Assembly: GCA_902578675.1 (NCBI GenBank) | Contig: CACHDV010000007.1 | Span: 1 to 42,670, forward strand | DNA from: an uncultured Alphaproteobacteria bacterium | Lineage (GTDB): Bacteria; Pseudomonadota; Alphaproteobacteria; Thalassobaculales; Thalassobaculaceae | Length of the DNA: 42,670 nucleotides | Direction: 5' to 3' | Shown here: positions 9,237-18,699 of the stretch, piece after piece | How positions within the stretch are numbered: the stretch's first letter is position 1 | Layout: each line of letters begins with the position of its first letter | Made by a program: the position numbers and the translations under genes | The notes under the pieces: model-generated | The model's input: only the letters and a program-made list of their open reading frames with translations | Told to the model about the DNA's origin: nothing | The model's database searches: none

Positions 9237-9656
9237 ATGCCAAAAAGGCAGTTTCAACTTATGGGAATAGATCATGTCGTTCTTCGAGTTCGACGCCTCA
9301 ATCCAATGCTTGAATTCTACCAAGATGTGCTTGGCTGCAAGCTCGTCCGCAGCAATGAAAAACTTGGCCTTTATCATTTATCTGCAGGCGCTTCCATGAT
9401 CGACTTAATACCCGTTGACATGGAATTAGGACGAAAGGGCGGAGCGCCGCCAGGGTTGGAAGGTCATAATGTTGACCACATTGCTTTGAAGATTCACCCG
9501 TTTGATGAGGACGAAATTAGGGACTATTTGTTCTCGAAAGGTCTTAAGGTAAGTGATATCGCACCACGATTTGGTGCAGAAGGTAGTGGTCCCTCGGTTT
9601 ACGTTGAAGACCCTGAAGGCAATTCAATAGAACTTAAGGGCGTTGAGAGGTCCTAA
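9237..9656 (+). CDS. VOC family protein (glyoxalase/bleomycin resistance-like)
   Basis: GIDHVVLRVRRLNPMLEFYQDVLGCKLV...NVDHIALKI...VYVEDPEGNSIELKG; 139 aa. Confidence 0.92.
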   Translation: MPKRQFQLMGIDHVVLRVRRLNPMLEFYQDVLGCKLVRSNEKLGLYHLSAGASMIDLIPVDMELGRKGGAPPGLEGHNVDHIALKIHPFDEDEIRDYLFSKGLKVSDIAPRFGAEGSGPSVYVEDPEGNSIELKGVERS

Positions 9657-9678
9657 CATGTAGCAGCTTTAATCCCTG

Positions 9679-12600
9679 CTATTCCGCAGCAGTTCTACTC
9701 AATTCAGGATGATTAAACCGCTCCAAAAGCTGTCTTTCTTTTGATTTAACCATTTTTATAGCTTTTTCTTTTACGTGACCGTAACCCCTGATCTGCTCTG
9801 GTAGTGATAGTAGTTCAATTGATGTCTGATGGTTTTCATTGTTTAAATTGCTTAAAACCATATCAACAAGACCGAAATATTGCTCTATTAGGTTTCTTTC
9901 CATTTTTCTTTCCTCCGTCTTTCCGAATATATCGAAAGCGGTGCCCCTTAATACTTTTAATTTAGCCAATAACCTGAAAGCGTTCATCATCCATGGCCCA
10001 AAAGTTCTCTTTTTCAACTGACCAGTAATAGGATCCTTTTTCGATATTAATGGGGGCGCCAAATTAAACTCTATTTTATAATCACCTTCAAACTGCTGTT
10101 TAATTTTTTTTATGAATGAGCCATCAGAGAAAAGCCGGGCTACCTCATACTCATCTTTATAAGCCATAAGCTTAAAGGCGTTTTTTGCAACTGCGAGAAC
10201 TAGCCCGTCCGCGGTGGGTGTTCTTTTTCTTTCCACTTCTTGAACCCGTTTCAGTAATGCGGCATATCTTTCCGCATACGCCTTATCCTGATAATTTGTC
10301 AAAAATTTCGATCTCTTCTCTATCAGGGCTTCAATTGAAACTTCATCATAGGATCGGAACGGCTCTTCTTTTGGCTGAATTAACTTCTCTACCGCTGCCA
10401 GGTCGTGAGCCGCCCTGCGCCCCCAAAGCAAAGCCTGTTTGTTAAATTCAATCGCAACGCCATTTATCTCAATAGCCTCTTCCACCGAACTGGTTGATAG
10501 AGGAATGTGACCTTTCTGAATTGCGTAACCAAGCATGAATAAGTTACTAGCAATGCTGTCACCTAAAAGTTGAGTCGCGATTTGTGTGGCGTTTATGAAA
10601 TGGGCTGAGTTTTCCCCTGTGGTCCGTTTTATAGTTTCCTTAAATACTTCACCAGGGAATGGTAAGTCTGGGTTTGAGGTAAATGCACCTGTCATTGTCT
10701 CTTGAGTATTAACGATGGCCGTTGTCTCTTCTCGAGAAACCTTTGCTAGTCCTTGCTCACTTGCTGCGGTCACCATATCGCAGGCCAACATCAGATTTGC
10801 GCTATGATCGGCTATTCTAACGGCATGGAGGTCCTCAGGCTTCTCCGATATGCGGATGTGACTAATTACGGCCCCACCTTTTTGTGCCAGTCCAGTCATA
10901 TCAAGCACCGACACGCCCTTCTTCTCTATGTGAGCAGCCATCCCAATCAACGCACCAATCGTCACCACCCCTGTACCACCTATTCCGGTAACCAATACTC
11001 CATAGGGTCTATCCAACCTTGGTTGCTCAGGGTCTGGCAATAATTCAAAAAGGTCGGCCGGAAGGTTTTCAGCCGTTTTATTTTTTTTGACATTACCGCC
11101 AATAACGTTAACAAAGCTTGGGCAAAAGCCTTTGACGCATGAATAGTCTTTGTTACAAGCCGATTGATCTATAAACCGTTTGCGTCCAAATTCCGTTTCG
11201 AGCGGCGAAACTGAAACACAGTTTGATGTCACGCCACAGTCGCCACAACCTTCGCATACCATATCGTTTATGAATATCCGTTTTGGGGGATCTATCATTG
11301 TGCCACGCTTTCGGCGGCGGCGCTTTTCTGCAGCACATGTTTGATCGAAGATTAGAACTGATAATCCCTCAACTTCGCGCAATTCTCTCTGCACGAGATC
11401 GAGATCATCCCTGTGGTGTATACTGGACGAAAGAGGCCATTTTGTACCACGAGGGTATTTGTCGGGCTCGTCCGTGACTATTCTTACTTCCCTTGCCCCT
11501 TCGGCGGCAACCTGTGCAGCAATCTGAGGCACCGTAAAACCCCCATCTGCTGGCTGGCCACCAGTCATAGCTACGGCATCGTTGTACAAGATTTTATAAG
11601 TTATATTTACGCCTGATGCGGCAGCCGCCCTAATTGCTAACGCTCCGGAGTGCGTGTATGTACCATCGCCAATATTAGCAAAAATATGCTCTGTTTGGGT
11701 AAATGGCGCCTGACCAATCCATGGAGTGCCCTCAGCTCCCATGTGTGTAAAGGTCGACGTGTTTCTGTCCATCCAGACTGACATAAAATGACACCCAATG
11801 CCAGCCGTCGCACGGCTTCCATCGGGAACCTTTGTCGATGTGTTATGCGGACATCCTGAACAGAAAAAAGGCGTTCGCGCAAAGTCTGTTTCAGGTTTGA
11901 TAAGTCCATTCTCCTTATCCTGCATAAATTTTAACTTTTCTCGAATGGCCGCGTCGTCGCTAAATTGTAAAATCCGCGATGCTATTACTTTTGCAATCAT
12001 TGATGGGCTTAATTCACCGGCAGCAGGCTGTAAGAATTGACCTTTATCATCGTATTTCCCCACTACGTTTGGGCGGTTTTTTGGAGCATGATTGTAAAGA
12101 TGCTCTTTTAGCTGACTTTCAATAATTGGCCGTTTCTCTTCGATAACCAGAATTTCTTTGAGACCTTGCGAGAACTCGTCAATGCCCTGCGGCTCCAAAG
12201 GCCAAGGCATCCCAACTTTGTATAACCGCAAGCCTATTTTATCGGCTTTTGCTTCATTTATTCCCAAGTCCTCTAGCGCTTGTCTTACATCTAGATACGA
12301 TTTACCAGTTGTGACAACGCCCAGTTTTGGATCTTGTGAGTTTATGATCGTTTTATCGATCTTGTTTTGTCTGGCAAATGCTCGTACTGCGTTAAGTTTG
12401 TATTGATGTAACCTATGCTCTTGCTCTATCCAGTCATCTGGCCATCTAATGCTAAGTCCACCTTCAGGCATGTCAAACTTTGGGAGTGAAATCTTTACTC
12501 GATCAGGAGAAACGTCGATTGAAGCTGAACTATCCATATTTTCGGCTGTCGTTTTAAACGCCACCCAACAACCTGAAAAACGAGACATGGCAAACCCAAG

Positions 12601-13152
12601 AATACCATAATCAACTATGTCCTGTAGGCCTGCTGGATTGAGTACGGGAATGCTAGCATCCATGAATGCATATTCGCTTTGGTGGGGAACCGTTGATGAT
12701 TTAGCTGCATGGTCATCGCCCGCTATGAGCAGGACGCCGCCATGCTTTGCCGGGCCTGACATATTGCCATGTTTAAAAACATCACCGCATCTATCAACGC
12801 CTGGCCCCTTGCCATACCAGATGGCGAAGACACCGTCATACTTTCCGCCTTCGTGCAAGTTAGTCTGCTGGCTTCCCCATATAGCGGATGCTGCCAGGTC
12901 TTCGTTTAGTCCCGGTTGAAAGCGTATATGATTTTGTTCTAGAAATTTTTTAGCCCGCCACAGTTGTTGATCAAACCCGCCTACTGGTGACCCGCGGTAT
13001 CCCGATATAAAACCAGCAGTATTCAACCCCTCTAATACGTCACGCTGTCGCTGAACCATAGGTATCCGTGCAAGAGCCTGGACACCGGTTACAAAAATTC
13101 TTCCACTCTCTATAGAATATTTATCGTCAAGCGACACATTAGAGTTAGTCAC
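9679..13152 (-). CDS. Indolepyruvate ferredoxin oxidoreductase family protein (fused alpha/beta-type, 1157 aa)
   Basis: ALARIPMVQRQRDVLEGLNTAGFISGYRGSPVGGFDQQLW, GIGCHFM, FANIGDGTYTHSG, ferredoxin-type CEGCGDCGVTSNC, VTGIGGTGVVTIGALIGMAAH. Confidence 0.95.
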   Translation of the reverse strand: MTNSNVSLDDKYSIESGRIFVTGVQALARIPMVQRQRDVLEGLNTAGFISGYRGSPVGGFDQQLWRAKKFLEQNHIRFQPGLNEDLAASAIWGSQQTNLHEGGKYDGVFAIWYGKGPGVDRCGDVFKHGNMSGPAKHGGVLLIAGDDHAAKSSTVPHQSEYAFMDASIPVLNPAGLQDIVDYGILGFAMSRFSGCWVAFKTTAENMDSSASIDVSPDRVKISLPKFDMPEGGLSIRWPDDWIEQEHRLHQYKLNAVRAFARQNKIDKTIINSQDPKLGVVTTGKSYLDVRQALEDLGINEAKADKIGLRLYKVGMPWPLEPQGIDEFSQGLKEILVIEEKRPIIESQLKEHLYNHAPKNRPNVVGKYDDKGQFLQPAAGELSPSMIAKVIASRILQFSDDAAIREKLKFMQDKENGLIKPETDFARTPFFCSGCPHNTSTKVPDGSRATAGIGCHFMSVWMDRNTSTFTHMGAEGTPWIGQAPFTQTEHIFANIGDGTYTHSGALAIRAAAASGVNITYKILYNDAVAMTGGQPADGGFTVPQIAAQVAAEGAREVRIVTDEPDKYPRGTKWPLSSSIHHRDDLDLVQRELREVEGLSVLIFDQTCAAEKRRRRKRGTMIDPPKRIFINDMVCEGCGDCGVTSNCVSVSPLETEFGRKRFIDQSACNKDYSCVKGFCPSFVNVIGGNVKKNKTAENLPADLFELLPDPEQPRLDRPYGVLVTGIGGTGVVTIGALIGMAAHIEKKGVSVLDMTGLAQKGGAVISHIRISEKPEDLHAVRIADHSANLMLACDMVTAASEQGLAKVSREETTAIVNTQETMTGAFTSNPDLPFPGEVFKETIKRTTGENSAHFINATQIATQLLGDSIASNLFMLGYAIQKGHIPLSTSSVEEAIEINGVAIEFNKQALLWGRRAAHDLAAVEKLIQPKEEPFRSYDEVSIEALIEKRSKFLTNYQDKAYAERYAALLKRVQEVERKRTPTADGLVLAVAKNAFKLMAYKDEYEVARLFSDGSFIKKIKQQFEGDYKIEFNLAPPLISKKDPITGQLKKRTFGPWMMNAFRLLAKLKVLRGTAFDIFGKTEERKMERNLIEQYFGLVDMVLSNLNNENHQTSIELLSLPEQIRGYGHVKEKAIKMVKSKERQLLERFNHPELSRTAAE

Positions 13153-13376
13153 AGTACTTCCTTTTTGACTTTATTAACTAAAAGAATGTAGAGCTTATTC
13201 CTTTTAAAGTAGGCGTGATTTCAGTTTAAATCAAGTAACGAAAGCTAGTAACAATGGGGCATCAAAGCTAAATTGGGGATAGCCGAAAATTCACTCATGC
13301 AGTAGTGTCTACTTAGGTATCCGCTGTAGAGAAAAAATCCAACCCAAGTACTGATTGCCCTAACTGGAGTTATTGT

Positions 13377-14366
13377 ATGTCGACACTCGTTACCGGCGTT
13401 GCAGGTTTCATCGGAATGCATACTGCGAAGTCGTTACTAAGCAAAGGACATCATGTTGTTGGAATCGATAACTTAAACCATTATTATGATCCGCGCTTGA
13501 AAAAGGCCCGACTGACACAACTCGAAAGTTTTGATGAGTTCAGTTTTTTGGAAACCGATTTTGCGACCCAATCATTTGTTGAAGAATTCACCGAGACGCA
13601 CCCACAGATAGATCAAGTCATACATCTGGGTGCGCAAGCTGGCGTTCGAAATTCTATAGATAAACCTCAAGACTACATGAAGTCTAATCTTTCCGGCCAA
13701 TTAAATATCCTTGAATATTGTCGAAACTTGATTGAAAAAAATAACAATTTTAAAAAGCTAATTTATGCTAGCTCCTCCTCAGTCTACGGAGCGAATGCCA
13801 AAATCCCATTTTCGACAAATGACAGGAGTGATCATCCAGTCTCTTTTTATGGAGCAACAAAAAAGGCCTGCGAAGTGATGACGCACTCTTACGCCAGCCT
13901 CTACAAAATACCTTCAATTGGCCTACGCTTTTTTACTGTTTATGGACCTTGGGGTCGACCCGATATGTCACCTTACTTGTTCACAAAAAGTATATTAGAC
14001 GGTGAAGAAATAAACGTATTTAATAATGGCAATATGAGAAGAGACTTTACTTATATAGATGATATAGTCGACGGTGTTATTGCAGCTCTGGAGAAAAATT
14101 TAAGTGATTGCGCTAATATTGCGCCGCACAAGATATTTAACTTAGGCAACAACAAACCTATAAAGTTAATGGATTATATTCGAATCATAGAGAAGGCATG
14201 TTCCAAAAAAGCCAATTTAAAACTATTGCCTATGCAACCCGGTGACGTGCTTGAAACTTTCGCAGATATAGAACACAGCACGGAGGAGCTCGGTTTTTCC
14301 CCAAAGACCAACTTGGATGAGGGAATACCGCGCTTTGTCGAATGGTTCCGAGAATATCATAAATGA
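13377..14366 (+). CDS. NAD-dependent epimerase/dehydratase (UDP-glucuronate 4-epimerase-like)
   Basis: VTGVAGFIGMHTAKSLLSKGHHVVGIDNLNHYYDPRLKKARL, YASSSSVYGANAKIPF, SFYGATKKACEVM, RFFTVYGPWGRPDM. Confidence 0.93.
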   Translation: MSTLVTGVAGFIGMHTAKSLLSKGHHVVGIDNLNHYYDPRLKKARLTQLESFDEFSFLETDFATQSFVEEFTETHPQIDQVIHLGAQAGVRNSIDKPQDYMKSNLSGQLNILEYCRNLIEKNNNFKKLIYASSSSVYGANAKIPFSTNDRSDHPVSFYGATKKACEVMTHSYASLYKIPSIGLRFFTVYGPWGRPDMSPYLFTKSILDGEEINVFNNGNMRRDFTYIDDIVDGVIAALEKNLSDCANIAPHKIFNLGNNKPIKLMDYIRIIEKACSKKANLKLLPMQPGDVLETFADIEHSTEELGFSPKTNLDEGIPRFVEWFREYHK

Positions 14367-14437
14367 TCCATTACTAACTTAGGTGAGAGATTTCAATTTT
14401 CCCAGTTCAAACCAATAATTTCTATTGATCGCTTAAG

Positions 14438-14461
14438 CTGAATATCATTGAAGTTATTCAG
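14438..14461. terminator. Hairpin between convergent epimerase and acyl-CoA ligase genes
   Basis: CTGAATA-tcattgaagt-TATTCAG (7-bp stem) followed on + by ATTCTTTT. Confidence 0.3.
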
Positions 14462-14498
14462 ATTCTTTTAGGCATATTGACATCGACACTTCATATTA

Positions 14499-16292
14499 TT
14501 AGGAGCGCCTATAGAGACGCTCTAGCTCCTCACTGTAATTTTCCAAAATTTTATGTCTTTTGATTTTTAATGTTGGCGTCATGAGACCATTTTCTGTTGT
14601 GAACGGTTCCTCCGCAACGATAACATGTCGTACTTTTTCTATCTGAGACAACCGCGAGTTAATTCGGGTCATGACACTTTGAATGACGCTGTTAAACTCG
14701 GCGTTTTCTGATAAGTCGCCTAATGTAAACGTTTCTTTTAGACTTTCACACCACTCTTTTACAAAATCCTCCGATGGAACTATAACCCCCACCAAATATG
14801 GTTTCTTGTCTCCATATACCATAGCTTGCAAAAATTCGGGTTCAACAGTGATCGCTCCTTCAACCCGTGCCGGGGCAATATTGTCACCGCCAGATAGAAC
14901 GATTATGTCTTTCTTTCTGTCCGTAATACGAAGAGAACCGTCTTCCTCCAAAACACCTACATCGCCAGTATGCAGCCATCCGTCCTTTATCGCAGCTTTA
15001 GTTGCTATTGGGTCCTTCCAATAGCCTTTCATCACCAATTCTCCTCGAACCAGTATTTCTCCGTCTTCAGCAATTTTAATTTCAACATCTTTGAGAGCAG
15101 GTCCAACGGTTTCAATTCGAATATTACCGGGTCTATTGCAACTTATTATGGGGGACGCTTCTGTCTGTCCATAACCTTGTAAGATATTAACACCCAGCGA
15201 TAAAAAGAAGTTTCCTATATCTGGGTTTAACGCTGCCCCGCCGGAGACAAAGGCTTTTAACCTGCCGCCAAAGCGTAGTGAGACCTTGTTTCGAACAGCA
15301 TGATCAACCAGCATATTCGATAGCTTTTCGGTTAAACTAAGCGGCTTTTTTTCCACTCTGTCTTTACGCCCCAGTTCTAACGTTAAGTCGAATAGATATT
15401 TCTTCAGCCCTCCAGACTGCTGAACGCCACGCTGTATACGATCATGCAAAGCCTCATAGAGCCTTGGGACAGCAGTCATTATAGTTGGCTTTGCTTCCTG
15501 AAGATTTTGCGCAACTTTATCAGGACCCTCCGCATAATAAATCTGCGCGCCTATGGAGATAGGAAAGTAAAGACCACAGGTATGCTCATATGAGTGGGAA
15601 AGCGGTAAAAGTGATAAAAATATTTCATCCCCAAGACCAAATTCTGTCAACAGATCGTAGGCTGACGAACAATTAGCTAGTATCGAGCCGTGGGTCAGCA
15701 TAACACCCTTTGGATTACCACCCGTTCCAGACGTGTAAATAAAACAAGCTATATCATTTCTCTTTAAATTAACTGCTTCCTCTAACACATCCGTCGATAG
15801 CTTGTCTCTGGGAGCTAAGAGTGAGGACCAATCGAGATGTTTCAAACTAGAGTCAACATCAGAGGATAATTCTTCAATGGAAATAAGTGTTTTGCAACTA
15901 GCCGATTTACTCATTGCATTCATCAAACGCACAGCAAGTTTATCGCCCGAAACTATTGCGATTTTTGCTTCTGAATGGTCAAGAATATACAGATGGTCGT
16001 CGGTTGTGTTTGTTGTATAGGCGGGTACAGTAATTCCACCAAGTGAGATAATTGCTAGGTCTGCGATTACCCATTCTGGCCGGTTTTCAGAAACAACAAC
16101 AACCCTATCTCCCTTTTCTACTCCCAGCTGGTGTAAACTATCTGCTAGCAATTGGACTTTATTCTTTGTCTCAGAATATGAACCCGATATGTATTTTCCG
16201 TTCCTTTTAGCCCATAAAAAGGGTTTCTGGGGAAAATGTTCCGCGGAGTCAAAAAACATTGTTGCTAGATTGTTAAGTGCCTTGTAATTCAT
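14499..16292 (-). CDS. AMP-dependent synthetase / long-chain acyl-CoA ligase
   Basis: CFIYTSGTGGNPKGVMLTH, GYGQTEASPIIS, GWLHTGDVGVLEEDGSLRITDRKKDIIVLSGGDNIAP; 597 aa. Confidence 0.95.
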   Translation of the reverse strand: MNYKALNNLATMFFDSAEHFPQKPFLWAKRNGKYISGSYSETKNKVQLLADSLHQLGVEKGDRVVVVSENRPEWVIADLAIISLGGITVPAYTTNTTDDHLYILDHSEAKIAIVSGDKLAVRLMNAMSKSASCKTLISIEELSSDVDSSLKHLDWSSLLAPRDKLSTDVLEEAVNLKRNDIACFIYTSGTGGNPKGVMLTHGSILANCSSAYDLLTEFGLGDEIFLSLLPLSHSYEHTCGLYFPISIGAQIYYAEGPDKVAQNLQEAKPTIMTAVPRLYEALHDRIQRGVQQSGGLKKYLFDLTLELGRKDRVEKKPLSLTEKLSNMLVDHAVRNKVSLRFGGRLKAFVSGGAALNPDIGNFFLSLGVNILQGYGQTEASPIISCNRPGNIRIETVGPALKDVEIKIAEDGEILVRGELVMKGYWKDPIATKAAIKDGWLHTGDVGVLEEDGSLRITDRKKDIIVLSGGDNIAPARVEGAITVEPEFLQAMVYGDKKPYLVGVIVPSEDFVKEWCESLKETFTLGDLSENAEFNSVIQSVMTRINSRLSQIEKVRHVIVAEEPFTTENGLMTPTLKIKRHKILENYSEELERLYRRS

Positions 16293-16385
16293 AGCAAGCC
16301 CCCAATATCACTTAGTACGGGTCAACAAGACCAGGTATTGCCACTAATAGCATTCGACGTAGCACGCACTCAATATTAAAACATA

Positions 16386-18182
16386 ATGGAATTAGCCATG
16401 GAACATTCCGAAATATCAATTTCAAAGGATTTACCGGTATGGGACCTTAGTTCTTTGTATCCGGGCATGCGATCAAGTGAACTAGAGCAAGACTTAAAAA
16501 AAGTTGCCGAGAAAGCAACTTCATTTGAAATTAAATATAAAGGCAACGTTTCTCAGCTCACCGGACCGCAACTCGCGCACAGCATTATAGAATATGAAAA
16601 AATCGAGGAAACATTAGGAAGGTTAATGTCCTTTGCTCAACTGATTTATGCAGGCGACATGTTGGATAGTGAGATTTCGAACTTTCATCAATCGATACAA
16701 GAAAAGGTAACAGAGATAAGTAGCCACCTTTTATTCTTCAATCTTGAGCTAAATTCTCTTTCGGGCGCCGAACTAAAAGACAAGTTAAAATCACCTGAAC
16801 TTAATCATTACTATCCATGGATCAGAGATCTACGAGTTTTCCAGCCTCACCAACTTGACGACAAACTTGAAAAGCTTTTTCTCGAGAAGAACATAAGCGG
16901 CCGCGCCGCCTGGACGCGACTTTTTGATGAAAAAATTGCTGAGCTAAGATTTTCGATCAGTGATACCGAATTAAATATGGCAGAAGCACTCGACAAACTA
17001 TCTGATAAGCGTGCTAACATCCGAAAAGTCGCAGCCGCGGAAATATCTAAAGTTTTAAATGATAACGTCAGATTATTCTCGCTCATTACGAATACATTAG
17101 CCAAAGATAAAGCCATTGAAGATAATTGGCGAAGTTACAATAGCCCAGTATCTGCCCGGAATCGAGTTAACCATGTTGAAGATGACGTCGTAGACGCCTT
17201 AGTCGAAACCGTTACCTCAAATTATAAAACACTCTCGCATCGCTATTACAAGCTTAAGGCGAAATGGATGGGAGTTGAAAAATTAAATTACTGGGACAGA
17301 AACGCACCACTTCCAGAAAATGACGATACAATTATAGATTGGTCTGAAGCTAAGGAAATAGTGCTAGACGCCTATAAGGGCTTCTCACCTGCATTAGCAA
17401 ATATCGGCCAGCAGTTTTTTGATAGGCACTGGATAGACGCTCCCACGAGGCCCGGGAAAGCCTCTGGTGCATTTTCTCATCCAACCGTCCCCAGCTCAAA
17501 TCCTTTCATTTTACTAAACTATCAGGGGAAGCTTCGAGACGTAATGACACTTGCACACGAACTTGGACATGGAGTGCATCAAGTTCTAGCTTCTCGACAA
17601 GGGTGCTTGATGGCGGACACTCCCCTTACTTTGGCCGAAACTGCATCAGTTTTTGGAGAGATGCTAACGTTTCAATCCCTGCTCGAAAGAAATAAAAATG
17701 ATCATACAAAACGCAAAATTATGATCGCGTCAAAAGTAGAAGATATGTTGAACACGGTCGTAAGACAGGTCGCTTTTCATGAATTTGAGAGCAGCGTCCA
17801 TGCTAAAAGACGTTCTGGCGAATTATCCCCAGAAGAGATCGGGAATATCTGGATGAATATACAGGAAAAAAGTTTAGGGCCAGCAATAAAGTTGAATGAC
17901 GACTACAGGGTTTTTTGGACGTATATACCGCACTTTATTCACTCCCCTTTCTACGTTTACGCCTATGCGTTTGGCGATTGCTTAGTAAATTCTTTGTACG
18001 CTGTTTTTAAAGAGCACAGTTCAGAATTTTCTGAAAAATATATCGACATGCTTAAAGCCGGCGGTACTTTAAGGCATAAGGAGTTACTTGCACCATTTGA
18101 TCTAGATGCCTCCGATCCAAATTTCTGGAGAAAAGGACTATCATTAATTGAAAGCCTCATAAATGAGTTGGATCAAGATTAG
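16386..18182 (+). CDS. M3 family oligoendopeptidase (PepF type)
   Basis: HELGHGVHQ zinc motif (VMTLAHELGHGVHQVL), PTVPSSNPFILLNYQGKLRDV; 598 aa. Alternative ATG 12 nt downstream. Confidence 0.95.
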   Translation: MELAMEHSEISISKDLPVWDLSSLYPGMRSSELEQDLKKVAEKATSFEIKYKGNVSQLTGPQLAHSIIEYEKIEETLGRLMSFAQLIYAGDMLDSEISNFHQSIQEKVTEISSHLLFFNLELNSLSGAELKDKLKSPELNHYYPWIRDLRVFQPHQLDDKLEKLFLEKNISGRAAWTRLFDEKIAELRFSISDTELNMAEALDKLSDKRANIRKVAAAEISKVLNDNVRLFSLITNTLAKDKAIEDNWRSYNSPVSARNRVNHVEDDVVDALVETVTSNYKTLSHRYYKLKAKWMGVEKLNYWDRNAPLPENDDTIIDWSEAKEIVLDAYKGFSPALANIGQQFFDRHWIDAPTRPGKASGAFSHPTVPSSNPFILLNYQGKLRDVMTLAHELGHGVHQVLASRQGCLMADTPLTLAETASVFGEMLTFQSLLERNKNDHTKRKIMIASKVEDMLNTVVRQVAFHEFESSVHAKRRSGELSPEEIGNIWMNIQEKSLGPAIKLNDDYRVFWTYIPHFIHSPFYVYAYAFGDCLVNSLYAVFKEHSSEFSEKYIDMLKAGGTLRHKELLAPFDLDASDPNFWRKGLSLIESLINELDQD

Positions 18183-18323
18183 TTAAACTAGCAGCTGCTG
18201 ATTTTCGATATTTTAACTCCCCTATTGTGAAAAAAAGTGTAGGATTTTAATTTTAATTGTAAAATTAACAAACAGTAAAAAATAACGATAAGTGCTACCG
18301 AATTATTTAACAGGGATTTGTAG

Positions 18324-18644
18324 TTGTACGTCGTAATATTCGAAGTAGAGCCGTATGAAAGCGGTAAAGAAAGGTATCTAGACCTAGCAGCGCAACTCAG
18401 ACAAGAATTGTCAAAAGTTGATGGTTTTATTTCAATAGAGCGTTTTCAAAGTCTAAATAATCCCCAAAAAATATTATCACTGTCGACTTGGAGAGATGAA
18501 GAATCAATAAAAGTTTGGAGAGACCAACTCGAGCACCAATCTACACAAAAAGAGGGAAGAGAACATCTTTTTGCGGGCTATCGGATTAGAGTAGCTCAAA
18601 TTGTTCGAGATTATTGCCTGGAAACTTCACCATGGCAAAAATAG
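18324..18644 (+). CDS. Antibiotic biosynthesis monooxygenase-like (ABM) domain protein
   Basis: YVVIFEVEPYESGKERYLDLAAQLRQELSKVDGFISIERFQSLNNPQKILSLSTWRDEESIKVWR; TTG start with AGGGA upstream. Confidence 0.8.
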   Translation: MYVVIFEVEPYESGKERYLDLAAQLRQELSKVDGFISIERFQSLNNPQKILSLSTWRDEESIKVWRDQLEHQSTQKEGREHLFAGYRIRVAQIVRDYCLETSPWQK

Positions 18645-18699
18645 AAAAGAGGCGACTTTTATACTTTCCATCCTGTAAAATTAACCTATTTTAAACCTC

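Noticed and set aside
9662-9682. TAGCAG-N9-CTGCTA inverted repeat between the VOC and oxidoreductase genes
   Set aside because: 6-bp stem without a T-tract; insufficient to call a terminator.
13217-13235. Possible second FNR-like site (TTTCAGTTTAAATCAAG) upstream of the indolepyruvate oxidoreductase gene
   Set aside because: Only one half-site (ATCAA) matches; the other half (CAGT) deviates too far from the TTGAT-N4-ATCAA consensus.
13301-13313. AGTAG-TGT-CTACT small hairpin upstream of the epimerase gene
   Set aside because: 5-bp stem with 3-nt loop, expected by chance in this much intergenic DNA.
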